From: Hyphomicrobiales bacterium
GTDB lineage: Bacteria; Pseudomonadota; Alphaproteobacteria; Rhizobiales; Rhizobiaceae
Length of the DNA: 64,000 bases
Assembly: GCA_900473185.1 (NCBI GenBank)
Contig: UCKU01000009.1
Location: 124,001-188,000, forward strand
Direction of reading: 5' to 3'
This document shows, in pieces, positions 16,783 through 25,004 of the stretch. The notes under the pieces were generated by a model. The model was given only the letters and a program-made list of their open reading frames with translations. It searched no databases and was not told where the DNA came from. The position numbers and the translations under genes were made by a program. Position 1 is the first letter of the stretch. Each line of letters opens with the position of its first letter.

Positions 16783-18943
16783 AGGCGATCGATGCGTTGA
16801 CGAAGAATGTGCGTGGCTGGCCCACGAACTTGCCGCCATTATTGTCCGTCGAGCGCGTAAAATACTCCTTGTCGAACAGGTTCTTCACGCCGAAGGCAAA
16901 TTGCGGGGCATTCTTCTTGTCTTCCGGCTGATAGGCGACGCGCAGGTTGACGGTGCCGTAGCCGGGGATGTCACCGAGGCGGCCCGTTGTGTCCTCTTCC
17001 GTCACATAAGTCGCGCCGGCATCGGCCGAGCCCGGCGAATGCTGCTTCGACTGAGCCTGCAGGTCGGCATTGAAGATCCAGTCATTGTAGCGGTAGCGCG
17101 CTCCGAGCGAAGCGACTTGGCGGGAATAGAAGGGCAGGTCGCGGCCTTCGAAGGCGCCGGCTTCATAGGTCGCCTCGGTGTAGGTGTAGCTTGCCGACAG
17201 CGACAGGCCGTCCAGCGCCGGCACGACGTCGCCGATATCGTAATTGATGGCGGATTCGATGCCGCGGTGGCGGGTGGCGCCAAGATCGGTCCAGATGCCC
17301 TCGCCGACGATGGTGCGGCCGAGATAAAGCTCCTTGTCGAAATCGATATTGAAGGCAGTCAGCTCAGCGTTCCAATTATCGCCCTCATAATGCAGGCCGA
17401 TTTCGTACGTGGTCGCTTTCTCCGGATGCAGGCCATCCGTGGTGGAGGCAAGCTGGCTATATTGCTGCGGGCCGAAGGAGACGCCGACATTGCCGAAGAC
17501 AGTCAGCTCATTGGTGAGCCTGTAAGAGGCCGACAGCGTCGGCAGAGCCTCGTTCGCATCGATCGACGGAGAGAGCGTGCTGGTGACCGCACCGCTGGTG
17601 CCGAAATTCACGACATCGTTATGCGTGCTGATCATCTCGTAGCGAATGCCGGGTGTGATGGTCCAGTCGCCAATCTCGATCTTGTCGTCGATGTAGAAAG
17701 CATGAGCGATCGTGCCACCGTCGCTCGTCTGGTAGGTCGGCGAGCTACGCGTGGTCGGATCGATGCCCGAGGCTCTGTTGTAGAAGCCCGTGCGGGACGC
17801 GACTTCCGAGCTTTCTTCCCAAAGATAACGATAGCCGACGGTCACCTCCTGGGTAATGCCGCCTAGCTCGATCAGGCGGGAATAGCGCGGCTCGATGCCG
17901 AAATAGCTGTAGCTGCGCGGAGCAGACGTCAGGCGATAGAGGCCGGCACTCGCGCCCGTGCCCTGCTGCTCCACATGGCTGCCGCGGAAGGAATCCACGT
18001 AATAGGTCAGGACTTCGAAATTGTTGTCGCCATCGTCATGCTGGTAGCGCAGCGAGATATCGTTGCGGCGCCCGCTGAAATCGTCATAGCGGCGTGTGGA
18101 CTGGTAGGGATCGGCATCATATTCGGCGCTCGTCAGGCCGCCGGGCATCTTGCCCTCCCCCTCATAATGATGGAACTGGATGCCGAGCTTGTCCGTATCC
18201 GAAAACTCGTAAGCGCCCTTGGCGATGATATCGTCGATATCGGTGCGGTCGTTGGCGTCGCGATAGCCTTCGCCGTGGATTCCGGAATAGAGGATCGCGG
18301 TGCCAAGGCCGTCATCATTGGTGCCGCCGATCAGGAAATTCGGCGTCGCTTTGACGTGGCCGTTATTGCCGGTGATCTCCGCGCCTGAGGAGAAGCGCGC
18401 GGTGAAATCCTCTGGGATCGGACGGGTGACGAAATTGATGATGCCTCCGACATTCTGCGGCCCGTAGCGCACCGAACCGGCGCCGCGCACGACGTCGATC
18501 GTTTCGACATTTCCAAGCGTCAGCGGAAAGAGTGAAAGCTGCGGCTGGCCATAGGGCGCGTAAGCCAAGGGAATACCGTCCATCAATACGGTGGAGCGTG
18601 GCGACAGGCGCGAGGTCAGGCCGCGCACGCCAAGGTTCAGCGACACATCGCTGCCGCCGGTGCCATTGGCTTCCTGCACCTGGACGCCGGGGATCTGGTT
18701 CAGCGCATCGCGGATATCCTGCGCACCTCGCTCTTCAAACTGTTCGCGATCGAGGATCGTGCGGGCGCCCGGATGTTTGAGAACCTTCTCTTCATTCGGC
18801 TCCTCCAGCCAGTTGCCGGTGATCTTGATCGTTTCGAGCTGGGTTACGCCGTTGGCAGCTTCCTGTGCGAGTGCAGATGTAGCGGAGGCCAGAAGGGCGA
18901 CGGTGAGAGCGAGATGCTTTCCTTGGAATTTGGGGGCAATCAT
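16778..18943 (-). CDS. TonB-dependent outer-membrane receptor (siderophore/FecA-like)
   Basis: A 721-residue outer-membrane receptor. The signal peptide ends near ASATSALAQ. The plug domain (about 55-165) shows GARTILDREQFEERGAQDI, LNQIPGVQVQEANG, VLMDGIPLAYAPYGQP and VETIDVVRGAGSVRYGPQN. The 22-strand barrel follows and ends in FFVNASIAF with the terminal aromatic residue. There is no N-terminal signalling (STN) extension, so it does not act as a FecR/FecI transducer. It resembles ferric-dicitrate or siderophore receptors. No ABC transporter genes are adjacent, so the ligand is unassigned. Its stop codon lies in a RIME-like repeat. Confidence 0.92.
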   Translation of the reverse strand: MIAPKFQGKHLALTVALLASATSALAQEAANGVTQLETIKITGNWLEEPNEEKVLKHPGARTILDREQFEERGAQDIRDALNQIPGVQVQEANGTGGSDVSLNLGVRGLTSRLSPRSTVLMDGIPLAYAPYGQPQLSLFPLTLGNVETIDVVRGAGSVRYGPQNVGGIINFVTRPIPEDFTARFSSGAEITGNNGHVKATPNFLIGGTNDDGLGTAILYSGIHGEGYRDANDRTDIDDIIAKGAYEFSDTDKLGIQFHHYEGEGKMPGGLTSAEYDADPYQSTRRYDDFSGRRNDISLRYQHDDGDNNFEVLTYYVDSFRGSHVEQQGTGASAGLYRLTSAPRSYSYFGIEPRYSRLIELGGITQEVTVGYRYLWEESSEVASRTGFYNRASGIDPTTRSSPTYQTSDGGTIAHAFYIDDKIEIGDWTITPGIRYEMISTHNDVVNFGTSGAVTSTLSPSIDANEALPTLSASYRLTNELTVFGNVGVSFGPQQYSQLASTTDGLHPEKATTYEIGLHYEGDNWNAELTAFNIDFDKELYLGRTIVGEGIWTDLGATRHRGIESAINYDIGDVVPALDGLSLSASYTYTEATYEAGAFEGRDLPFYSRQVASLGARYRYNDWIFNADLQAQSKQHSPGSADAGATYVTEEDTTGRLGDIPGYGTVNLRVAYQPEDKKNAPQFAFGVKNLFDKEYFTRSTDNNGGKFVGQPRTFFVNASIAF

Positions 18944-19288
18944 GGGAGTTTTCCGTAGGCGTTCGAGAAGTCAGGGCAACATTGAACCTTGCCGGAAATG
19001 CCTGGGCATTCCGGTGCAAGAGACTGTTTTTGTTGAATGATTATTGGATAATATCAGCCGTCACGCCGGTATCGGCGTCTGGGCACGGTCTTATGGGAGA
19101 AGGGACGGACTTCAGCCGTCTTGCTGCGATGAAACAGGCGCGTCATGCAATAACCCCGACAGTCAACGCCGCTGCTGCACGGCGCCATGTCGTGGTGACT
19201 ACAATATTGTAGTTCGTATTTCAATAAACATAACTTAATTTCTCATGTTTATTTTCATGCGGGTGGAATTACAAAGAGATCGCGAAGG
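18944..19288. other. AT-richer intergenic region between TonB receptor and rpiR
   Basis: This 345-base gap is upstream of the receptor and downstream of rpiR. It holds two small hairpins (ACGCCG-GTAT-CGGCGT at 19063-19078 and GACGG-ACTTCAG-CCGTC at 19104-19120), perhaps in the receptor leader, and a perfect 14-base palindrome (separate entry). I looked for a cobalamin riboswitch and for a clear Fur/RirA box and found neither. No gene is convincing here. Confidence 0.45.
19199..19212. promoter_or_regulatory. Perfect 14-base palindrome upstream of the TonB receptor
   Basis: CTACAATATTGTAG is fully self-complementary. It lies about 255 bases before the receptor start and about 75 bases after the rpiR stop. 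It may be an operator for the receptor; the binding protein is unknown. Confidence 0.4.
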
Positions 19289-20167
19289 TCAGTCGTTGCC
19301 GAGCGCCCGATCGCGCAGGTCTGCGAGACGCTTCTTGGCATCCGTCGCCTGCTGCTGGTTACGGACCGCAACGCCATAGGCAAGGAGATCGGCGATAACG
19401 ATGGCGCCGATGCTCCAGCTTGCGAGCTTCGAGGGCGAACCGATGCAGGTCAAAATGGCCGAAACCTTGTCGGCATAGGTGGCGCGGAGCTGCACGCCGC
19501 AGACCAGAATGACCTTGCAACCGATATCCCGGAGCTGCCGAACAATGAGCTTGAATTCGGCCGTCTCGCGCACGGCATGGAACATGACGATGACATCGGC
19601 GGGACGCAGATCGATCAGCTCATTGGCCAGCGTAAAGCCCGAGGCACCGGAACAGCGGGTGCGCACGCCGGCGCGGCTGAGCGCAATCGAGCAATGGCGC
19701 GCCTCGACCTCGGCCGTGCCCATGCCGATGCACCAGACCGTATCGGCCTCTTCGATGAGCGAGATGGCGGCGGCAAGCATTGCGCCATCCATCTGCTCCT
19801 CGGTGGAGGTCAGCACCTCACGAGCGGTCGCAAACATCTGCGTCGAAACCTTTTCCAGATCATCGCCAGTGGCGCGGAAACGCTGTTCCAGACGCTCGCT
19901 GGTGGAAATGGTGCGCGCCATGACGCGGCCCGACACGCGCTTCAGCTCCGGCAGGCCGGAAAAGCCGAGGCGCTTAGCGGTTCTGATGACTGTCGCATCG
20001 CTGGTGCCGGTCTCGGCGGCGATCTCCTCGGCACTCCGGAAAATCAGCACATCGATCGGCATCTTCACCAGATGCTCCGCCACGGCGAGCTCCGATCGGC
20101 TGAGCTTTGTCCTGTGCTCTTCGAAATGCTCCCTGAGCACTGACGAGGATCGATCGCTTCCGTTCAT
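19289..20167 (-). CDS. MurR/RpiR-family transcriptional regulator
   Basis: A 292-residue regulator. The HTH_6 domain is N-terminal (about 15-90): LSRSELAVAEHLVKMP, then SAEEIAAETGTSDATVIRTA and KRLGFSGLPELKR. A SIS sugar-isomerase domain covers about 130-260 (ADTVWCIGMGTAEVEARH, RPADVIVMFHAVRETAEFK), which in this family binds phosphosugars. Targets are usually sugar or amino-sugar genes. The nearest downstream gene is the TonB receptor and the nearest upstream one a metallophosphoesterase-like gene on the same strand. A regulatory link to either is possible but unproven. Confidence 0.9.
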   Translation of the reverse strand: MNGSDRSSSVLREHFEEHRTKLSRSELAVAEHLVKMPIDVLIFRSAEEIAAETGTSDATVIRTAKRLGFSGLPELKRVSGRVMARTISTSERLEQRFRATGDDLEKVSTQMFATAREVLTSTEEQMDGAMLAAAISLIEEADTVWCIGMGTAEVEARHCSIALSRAGVRTRCSGASGFTLANELIDLRPADVIVMFHAVRETAEFKLIVRQLRDIGCKVILVCGVQLRATYADKVSAILTCIGSPSKLASWSIGAIVIADLLAYGVAVRNQQQATDAKKRLADLRDRALGND

Positions 20168-20248
20168 CCGCCCTTCCCTAGATGATATTTAGAAGGCCGA
20201 ATAACCGACTTTGGTGTCTAGCGAAACAGGAAACCGATCAGGCGTTTC

Positions 20249-21607
20249 TCAACCTGCAATATCAAGGCTCAGGCTCTCGCCCGTGAACGGCCTGTCGCCC
20301 TCGCCTTTCTGGCCATGGCCCACACCCCAGCGTGACGGCCAGACAAGGCGCTGAAGCCCCGTCGAGGCGATCGCCTCGAAGGACGACCAGGCCTCGCTGC
20401 CCTCGGTGCGCCAGAGCACGCCGCCTGGCCCCATGCCGGCATGGAGAAGGATTTGGAGATCGAATTCCTTACCAGGCGGCAGGTCCGGACCGAAGAAATA
20501 ATAGGGGCTGCGACCAGGATCGCGGCCGAGGATGAGCGTCAGTTGCTGCTGCTTGCCGCGTAGGCCGAGCCACAAAGGGGCCAGACCTTCATCGCCGAAA
20601 GCCGAGAAGATGGTCTGCATCGCTGCGGAAGCATCCGATGCCATCCGGCCGCGCAGGTGGAATTCAACGATCCGGTCCGCACCCATCGGCCCTGTCCAGA
20701 GAGCGTTGCTGGAGCCATGGGCAAGGCCGTGCCATTTATCCTCGCGCGCAAGAACAGGCGGCCATTGCAGGCTTTCCCGCGCAACGCCTTCGGTATCGAG
20801 AACCTGATAGCGCAGGCCATCCTCATCGAGGGCTGCCTGAATGCAATGGAGATATTCGACGCCCTCCGGCATTCTGTGCGCGGTACCGGCGCCAGCCGTG
20901 CATATCTGCAGCACACCGCGATGGGCCTGCACGTCGAAGGCCAGGATGTGGCTGCAGCAATAGGCAAAGACCTCGGCCTCCACGAGAATATCCCAGAAGC
21001 GATCGGCATATTCGCGGCCGATCTCACGCTGATAGGTGCCGGCATAGCCGTTGATCGGAAAGACCGGGTGATGGCCGAGCACCAGCTTGTAGCGGGCATC
21101 GGAATGGGCCTTCAGGGTCGCCTCAAGCCATTCGGTCTCGACATGGCCCTCGCCGCCGAGGCCGCTCCAGAGCGTATGGACGAAGATCATGAGCAGATCG
21201 CCGCGGCGCACCCAATAGGCCAGCCCTTCCTGCCCCGCCCGCCCGTTTGCCGGAAGGCCGAGCGTGTCGCGGAACACGGCCTCGCTCATCTCGTCATAGG
21301 TCGTGTGATTGCCGGTCGTATGCCACATTGGAATGTTTGTTCGGTCGAGCCAGGCCATCTCGACATCGAACCAGTGCCGCCACTGGGCGCGCAGCGATGC
21401 TTCATCCGCCGTCAGGCCGATGATCTCGTCGCCTGGAAAGAGGATGAACTGCGGCTGGGGCTCAAGCCGGCGCAGGACAGCATTCACGGATGCGAAGGTA
21501 CGCTCGTGCAGGGCGCCGGCAACGCCCGAGCAGGAATCGCCATAGAGCACGAATTGATGGCCACCCGACTTGGGCAGCAAGGCTTTGATCGGGGATGTGT
21601 CGGCCAT
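20249..21607 (-). CDS. Metallophosphoesterase-like protein with degenerate metal motifs
   Basis: A 452-residue protein. The first 280 residues have the calcineurin-like phosphoesterase layout: VLYGDSCSG (D24, where a D-x-H motif is expected but C26 replaces His), ILFPGDEIIG (D60), WHTTGNHTTYDE, KLVLGHHPVFPING, and CCSHILAF in place of GHxH. The loss of some metal ligands suggests altered metal use or lost catalysis. The C-terminal 170 residues look like a beta-sandwich (VEFHLRGRMASD, LTLILGRDPGRSP, FDLQILLHAGMGPGGVLW), similar to LamG/concanavalin folds. No signal peptide is seen. Substrate unknown. Confidence 0.75.
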   Translation of the reverse strand: MADTSPIKALLPKSGGHQFVLYGDSCSGVAGALHERTFASVNAVLRRLEPQPQFILFPGDEIIGLTADEASLRAQWRHWFDVEMAWLDRTNIPMWHTTGNHTTYDEMSEAVFRDTLGLPANGRAGQEGLAYWVRRGDLLMIFVHTLWSGLGGEGHVETEWLEATLKAHSDARYKLVLGHHPVFPINGYAGTYQREIGREYADRFWDILVEAEVFAYCCSHILAFDVQAHRGVLQICTAGAGTAHRMPEGVEYLHCIQAALDEDGLRYQVLDTEGVARESLQWPPVLAREDKWHGLAHGSSNALWTGPMGADRIVEFHLRGRMASDASAAMQTIFSAFGDEGLAPLWLGLRGKQQQLTLILGRDPGRSPYYFFGPDLPPGKEFDLQILLHAGMGPGGVLWRTEGSEAWSSFEAIASTGLQRLVWPSRWGVGHGQKGEGDRPFTGESLSLDIAG

Positions 21608-21636
21608 GAAAACACACGGAGAAAAGAGGGAAAAAC

Positions 21637-21673
21637 TTTAAAAAACAAAGCCCCCGGACGATGCCGGGGGCTT
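21637..21673 (-). terminator. Rho-independent terminator after the 21.7-22.1 kb gene
   Basis: AAGCCCCCGG (21664-21673 read on the minus strand) pairs with CCGGGGGCTT (21648-21657) around a 6-base loop. It is followed on the minus strand by TTTGTTTTTT-like sequence. It separates the DUF2267-like gene from the metallophosphoesterase-like gene. Confidence 0.9.
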
Positions 21674-21692
21674 AAGGAAATGATGAACCGTC

Positions 21693-22088
21693 TTAGACGA
21701 ACTGGCTGAGACCGGGCACGGAGGCGACGACCTGATCGACCACCTCTTCGCCGGCATATTGCTTGGCGATGGCGATGGTTTCCTTGGCGAGCGAGGTGAT
21801 CTCGCTCATGCCGAGGCCTTCGCTCATCAGCTGCTGGCCGAGGCCCATGATGCCGCCGCCACCAAGCGCGCTCATGAGGCCGCCGAGAAGACCGCCGCCG
21901 CTGCTGGAGCCTTCGCCGTTGAACTGGGCGACGAGTTCGGTGGCGCCGGGGATTTTTTCGATCATTTCGGCGACCGGGCCGTCGGCTGCTTCGCGCTGCA
22001 GGAAGCCGAGCATCATGCCGAGCGCCTTTTCGGCCAGATCAGGCGCAATGCCCACACGATTGGCGATTTCAGTCACAATCTCATTCAT
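21693..22088 (-). CDS. DUF2267/DUF2780-like small protein
   Basis: A 131-residue protein of unknown function. The N-terminal helical part (NEIVTEIANRVGIAPDLAEK, MMLGFLQREAADG, EMIEKIPGATELV) recalls DUF2267/DUF2780 proteins. A Gly-rich linker (GGGLLGGLMSALGGGG) leads to a second helical segment ending VVDQVVASVPGLSQFV. The start is the ATG at 22088 because AGGAGG lies six bases upstream; an earlier start would add 18 unrelated residues. No signal peptide. It has its own strong terminator, so it is probably monocistronic. The family name is my best match, not certain. Confidence 0.75.
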   Translation of the reverse strand: MNEIVTEIANRVGIAPDLAEKALGMMLGFLQREAADGPVAEMIEKIPGATELVAQFNGEGSSSGGGLLGGLMSALGGGGIMGLGQQLMSEGLGMSEITSLAKETIAIAKQYAGEEVVDQVVASVPGLSQFV

Positions 22089-22318
22089 CGTCTGCCTCCT
22101 ATTTTTGACGTTAACGTCAACGTAATCGAATTGAAGGGGCAACTCAAGCTGCGCTTTGTGAGGCGCCTCTTTCCTGCTTTTCGTTTTAACACAGACAGTT
22201 GTCCGTCTCCTGTCGCCTGCTTATAACAGACAAACGATATTTGCATGAATGTGCGGAAAGAGGATTATCGCATATTCTGGAATGAAGCGGCGGTATCGCC
22301 CGAGGGAGATATTCTTAC

Positions 22319-23872
22319 ATGCTCGAGGACGGCAAGATTTTCATCGGCGCAAGCCGCAATCCTGATGACAGCATCAACAAGGGCGAATATCTCGACCTCA
22401 AATTCGGCAACCGCCACGGCCTGGTCACCGGCGCGACCGGTACCGGCAAGACGGTGACCCTGCAGGTGCTGGCCGAAGGCTTTGCGAGAGCCGGCGTGCC
22501 TGTCTTCGCCGCCGACATCAAGGGCGACCTTTCGGGTATCGCCGCCAAGGGCGAGCCGAAGGATTTTCTTACCAAGCGCGCCGAGCAGATCGGTTTTGCC
22601 GATTACGAATTCGAGCAGTTTCCGGTTATCTTCTGGGATCTCTTCGGCGAGAAGGGCCACCGGGTGCGCACCACCATCGCCGAGATGGGACCGCTACTGC
22701 TCGCTCGACTGATGGATGCTTCCGAGCCGCAGGAAGGCGTCATCAATATCGCCTTCAAGATTGCAGACAAGGCCGGCCTGCCGCTGCTCGACCTCAAGGA
22801 TTTTACGGCGCTGCTCAACTACATGGGCGAGAATGCGTCAGAGCTTTCCAGCCAGTTCGGCCTCATCTCCAAAGCCTCCGTCGGCTCCATCCAGCGCGCG
22901 CTGCTGGTGCTGGAACAGCAGGGTGCGGAACATTTCTTCGGCGAGCCCGCACTGAAGATTTCAGACATCATGCGCACGTCGAACAATGGCTACGGGCAGA
23001 TCTCCGTGCTTGCCGCCGACAAGCTGATGATGAACCCGCGCCTTTACGCCACCTTCCTGCTGTGGCTGCTCTCCGAGCTCTTCGAGGAACTGCCGGAAGT
23101 GGGCGACCCCGATAAGCCGAAGCTCGTCTTCTTCTTCGACGAGGCGCACCTGCTCTTCAACGATGCGCCGAAGGTGCTGACCGAACGCGTGGAACAGGTT
23201 GTGCGCCTCATCCGCTCCAAGGGCGTCGGCGTCTATTTCGTGACGCAGAACCCGCTCGACGTGCCGGAAACGGTACTCGCCCAGCTCGGCAACCGCCTGC
23301 AGCATGCATTGCGCGCCTATTCGCCGCGCGAGCAGAAGGCGGTGAAGACCGCCGCCGATACCTTCCGCCCGAACCCCGCCTTCGATTGCGCCACCGTCAT
23401 CACCACTCTCGGCACCGGCGAGGCGCTGGTTTCGACGCTGGAAGCCAAGGGCGCGCCATCGATCGTCGAGCGAACGCTGATCCGCCCACCATCCGGCCGC
23501 GTCGGACCGGTGAGCGACGCCGAGCGCCAGCAAATCATGGACCGCAGCCCGGTTCTCGGCGTCTATGACGAGGATGTCGATCGCGAATCCGCCTTCGAGA
23601 TGCTGGCGGCACGTGCCAAGAAGGCTGCCGATTCCGACGCTGCCAAGCGGGCGCAGGAAGAGGCCCCAGCGCCACAGGAGGGCAGCACCACGTCCGGCTG
23701 GACCCTGCCCGGTTTTGGCGGCAGCGATGACGACAAGGCGCAGCCTCGCGGCCGTTCCGGTTATCAGCGCGAAACGGTGGTGGAAGCGGCGATGAAGAGT
23801 GTGGCGCGCACGGTGGCGACGCAGGTCGGCCGGGCGCTGGTACGCGGCATATTGGGAAGCTTGAAGCGGTAA
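22319..23872 (+). CDS. HerA-like DUF853 ATPase
   Basis: A 517-residue P-loop ATPase of the HerA/FtsK group (DUF853, YjgR type). Walker A is GATGTGKT at residues 38-45 and Walker B is LVFFFDEAHLLF with D274. An arginine-finger region and VYFVTQNPLDVPETVLAQLG follow. Family members are hexameric and related to DNA-translocating HerA, but the role of this subgroup is not established. The C-terminus (about 440-480) is a low-complexity linker, then SVARTVATQVGRALVRGILG. It is not beside a NurA or defence nuclease gene, so nothing suggests a phage-defence pair. A RIME-like repeat follows its stop. Confidence 0.9.
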   Translation: MLEDGKIFIGASRNPDDSINKGEYLDLKFGNRHGLVTGATGTGKTVTLQVLAEGFARAGVPVFAADIKGDLSGIAAKGEPKDFLTKRAEQIGFADYEFEQFPVIFWDLFGEKGHRVRTTIAEMGPLLLARLMDASEPQEGVINIAFKIADKAGLPLLDLKDFTALLNYMGENASELSSQFGLISKASVGSIQRALLVLEQQGAEHFFGEPALKISDIMRTSNNGYGQISVLAADKLMMNPRLYATFLLWLLSELFEELPEVGDPDKPKLVFFFDEAHLLFNDAPKVLTERVEQVVRLIRSKGVGVYFVTQNPLDVPETVLAQLGNRLQHALRAYSPREQKAVKTAADTFRPNPAFDCATVITTLGTGEALVSTLEAKGAPSIVERTLIRPPSGRVGPVSDAERQQIMDRSPVLGVYDEDVDRESAFEMLAARAKKAADSDAAKRAQEEAPAPQEGSTTSGWTLPGFGGSDDDKAQPRGRSGYQRETVVEAAMKSVARTVATQVGRALVRGILGSLKR

Positions 23873-23875
23873 GTC

Positions 23876-23980
23876 TAAAGCGTGGCGCGATCTTTTAGAT
23901 TCGCGCCACGCTTTAGACCTTTGTTCTTACACATGTCGTTATCGCAAAACCGCTTCACACTCTTGCGCGACATGCTTTAA
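23876..23980. repeat. RIME-like mosaic palindromic element, copy B
   Basis: Module 1 is a near-perfect hairpin: TAAAGCGTGGCGCGA and TCGCGCCACGCTTTA form a 15-bp stem. Module 2 runs from CATGTCG to CGACATG around ATCGCAAAACCGCT. It fills the gap between the HerA-like gene and the convergent PhnA-domain gene exactly, ending next to the latter's stop codon. It could act as a terminator for both. Confidence 0.82.
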
Positions 23981-24283
23981 TCACCGCTTACGGACAAATT
24001 CCGTGCGCAGGACGAGACCTTTGATTGTATCGTGACGGCAGTCGATCTCTTCGGGATTATCTGTCAGACGGATCGAGCGGATAACCGTACCCTGCTTCAA
24101 GGTCTGGTTGGCGCCCTTTACCTTCAGGTCTTTGATAAGCGTGACGGAATCGCCGTCCTTCAACACGTTTCCGGAGGCGTCGCGAACCTCGGACGCAGCC
24201 TGCGCGGCTGCAGCCATCTCGGAGGGAGAGCGCCATTCGCCTGTCGCCTCGTCATAAACATATTCGTCGTCACCGCCTGCCAT
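23981..24283 (-). CDS. PhnA/YjdM-domain protein lacking the zinc ribbon
   Basis: A 100-residue protein. The C-terminal PhnA domain is intact: DASGNVLKDGDSVTLIKDLK, VKGANQTLKQGTVIRSIRL and IKGLVLRTEFVRKR, matching E. coli YjdM closely. In YjdM the first 30 residues are a four-cysteine zinc ribbon. Here this part reads DDEYVYDEATGEWRSPSEM and contains no cysteine, though the EY-Y spacing is kept. So the ribbon seems to have decayed while the rest was conserved. The family was linked to phosphonate use by name only; its function is not established. ATG 24283 has GAGGG upstream. Confidence 0.85.
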   Translation of the reverse strand: MAGGDDEYVYDEATGEWRSPSEMAAAAQAASEVRDASGNVLKDGDSVTLIKDLKVKGANQTLKQGTVIRSIRLTDNPEEIDCRHDTIKGLVLRTEFVRKR

Positions 24284-24452
24284 CACTTCGCCCTCGATCA
24301 GGAATTTCCTCAGTCCATCGACGGCCGCTTATAACGATCACACGATGCTGTGCAACTATAGTGGCAAACAGGCCGGCGAAATGTGTCCGGCCACGATCAG
24401 GGTGTTCCAGCCTTTGCGATAACCGCTGACTTGCGCGCCATCCCCCCTGTGG

Positions 24453-24953
24453 TCAGGCCGCAGATCGACCAGCTTCGGCGCGTCGGCGGCGCATCAGGAA
24501 CAGTGCCAAGGCCGAAAGGCAGATCGAGATTTCCAGCAGGAATGTCCAGTGAAGCAGGAAGCTCATGATCCAGCTGGCATGGGTTGCGGGGACTCGAACC
24601 AGCTCGAATTCATGAAAGGAAAAAGGTGCCAACCAAAAGAGCGGTGCCGCGATCGTGTCCATGACCATATGCAGCATGGCGGCGGCGAAGAAGACGCAAC
24701 CTGCAGCGAGCCAGGCCGGACGAAGCCATTTGAGGAGCGGCAGGATCAGGATCGCCGAGACCAGCCAGAAGAGCGGCCAATGCGTGACATAGGCATGGTG
24801 ATGAACCCGGCCGCCGGGGGCGTAGAAATAGATCATGTCGAAATCCGGCGCGACACTGCCGATCAGCGCCGCCGCCATGACCGCAACGGACGAAGCCCTA
24901 CGTCGCGCGGCGGTTCCGAGAATATAGCCTGCCGGCAGATGAGCGATGAGCAT
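24453..24953 (-). CDS. YdjM/DUF457-type inner-membrane metal-dependent hydrolase
   Basis: A 166-residue membrane protein of the LexA-binding YdjM family. The histidine/aspartate pattern is present: MLIAHLPAGYILG, IGSVAPDFDMIYFY, VHHHAYVTHWPLFWL and AAMLHMVMDTIAAPLFWL. About four to five hydrophobic segments are visible. The start is the ATG at 24953, supported by GGGAGG six bases upstream; ten further residues are open upstream. The enzymatic activity is predicted only. It is co-directional with the PhnA-domain gene downstream and the GNAT gene upstream. Confidence 0.85.
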   Translation of the reverse strand: MLIAHLPAGYILGTAARRRASSVAVMAAALIGSVAPDFDMIYFYAPGGRVHHHAYVTHWPLFWLVSAILILPLLKWLRPAWLAAGCVFFAAAMLHMVMDTIAAPLFWLAPFSFHEFELVRVPATHASWIMSFLLHWTFLLEISICLSALALFLMRRRRAEAGRSAA

Positions 24954-25004
24954 GCCGTGCCTCCCTGTGACATCCGACATCGCTAAGAAGCGATTGTGTC
25001 GGGA

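Noticed and set aside
18944..19288. Possible cobalamin riboswitch before the TonB receptor
   Set aside because: Two hairpins exist, but the B12 box and the other conserved core bases are absent, and the receptor resembles siderophore rather than vitamin B12 receptors.
22319..23872. HerA-like ATPase as part of a phage-defence system
   Set aside because: No nuclease, NurA, SIR2 or other defence partner is adjacent; DUF853 proteins of this type are common housekeeping genes.
24570..24620. A tRNA T-arm-like string (GGTTCGAGTCCCCGC on the minus strand)
   Set aside because: It lies inside the YdjM-like coding region, and no acceptor, D or anticodon arms can be built around it.
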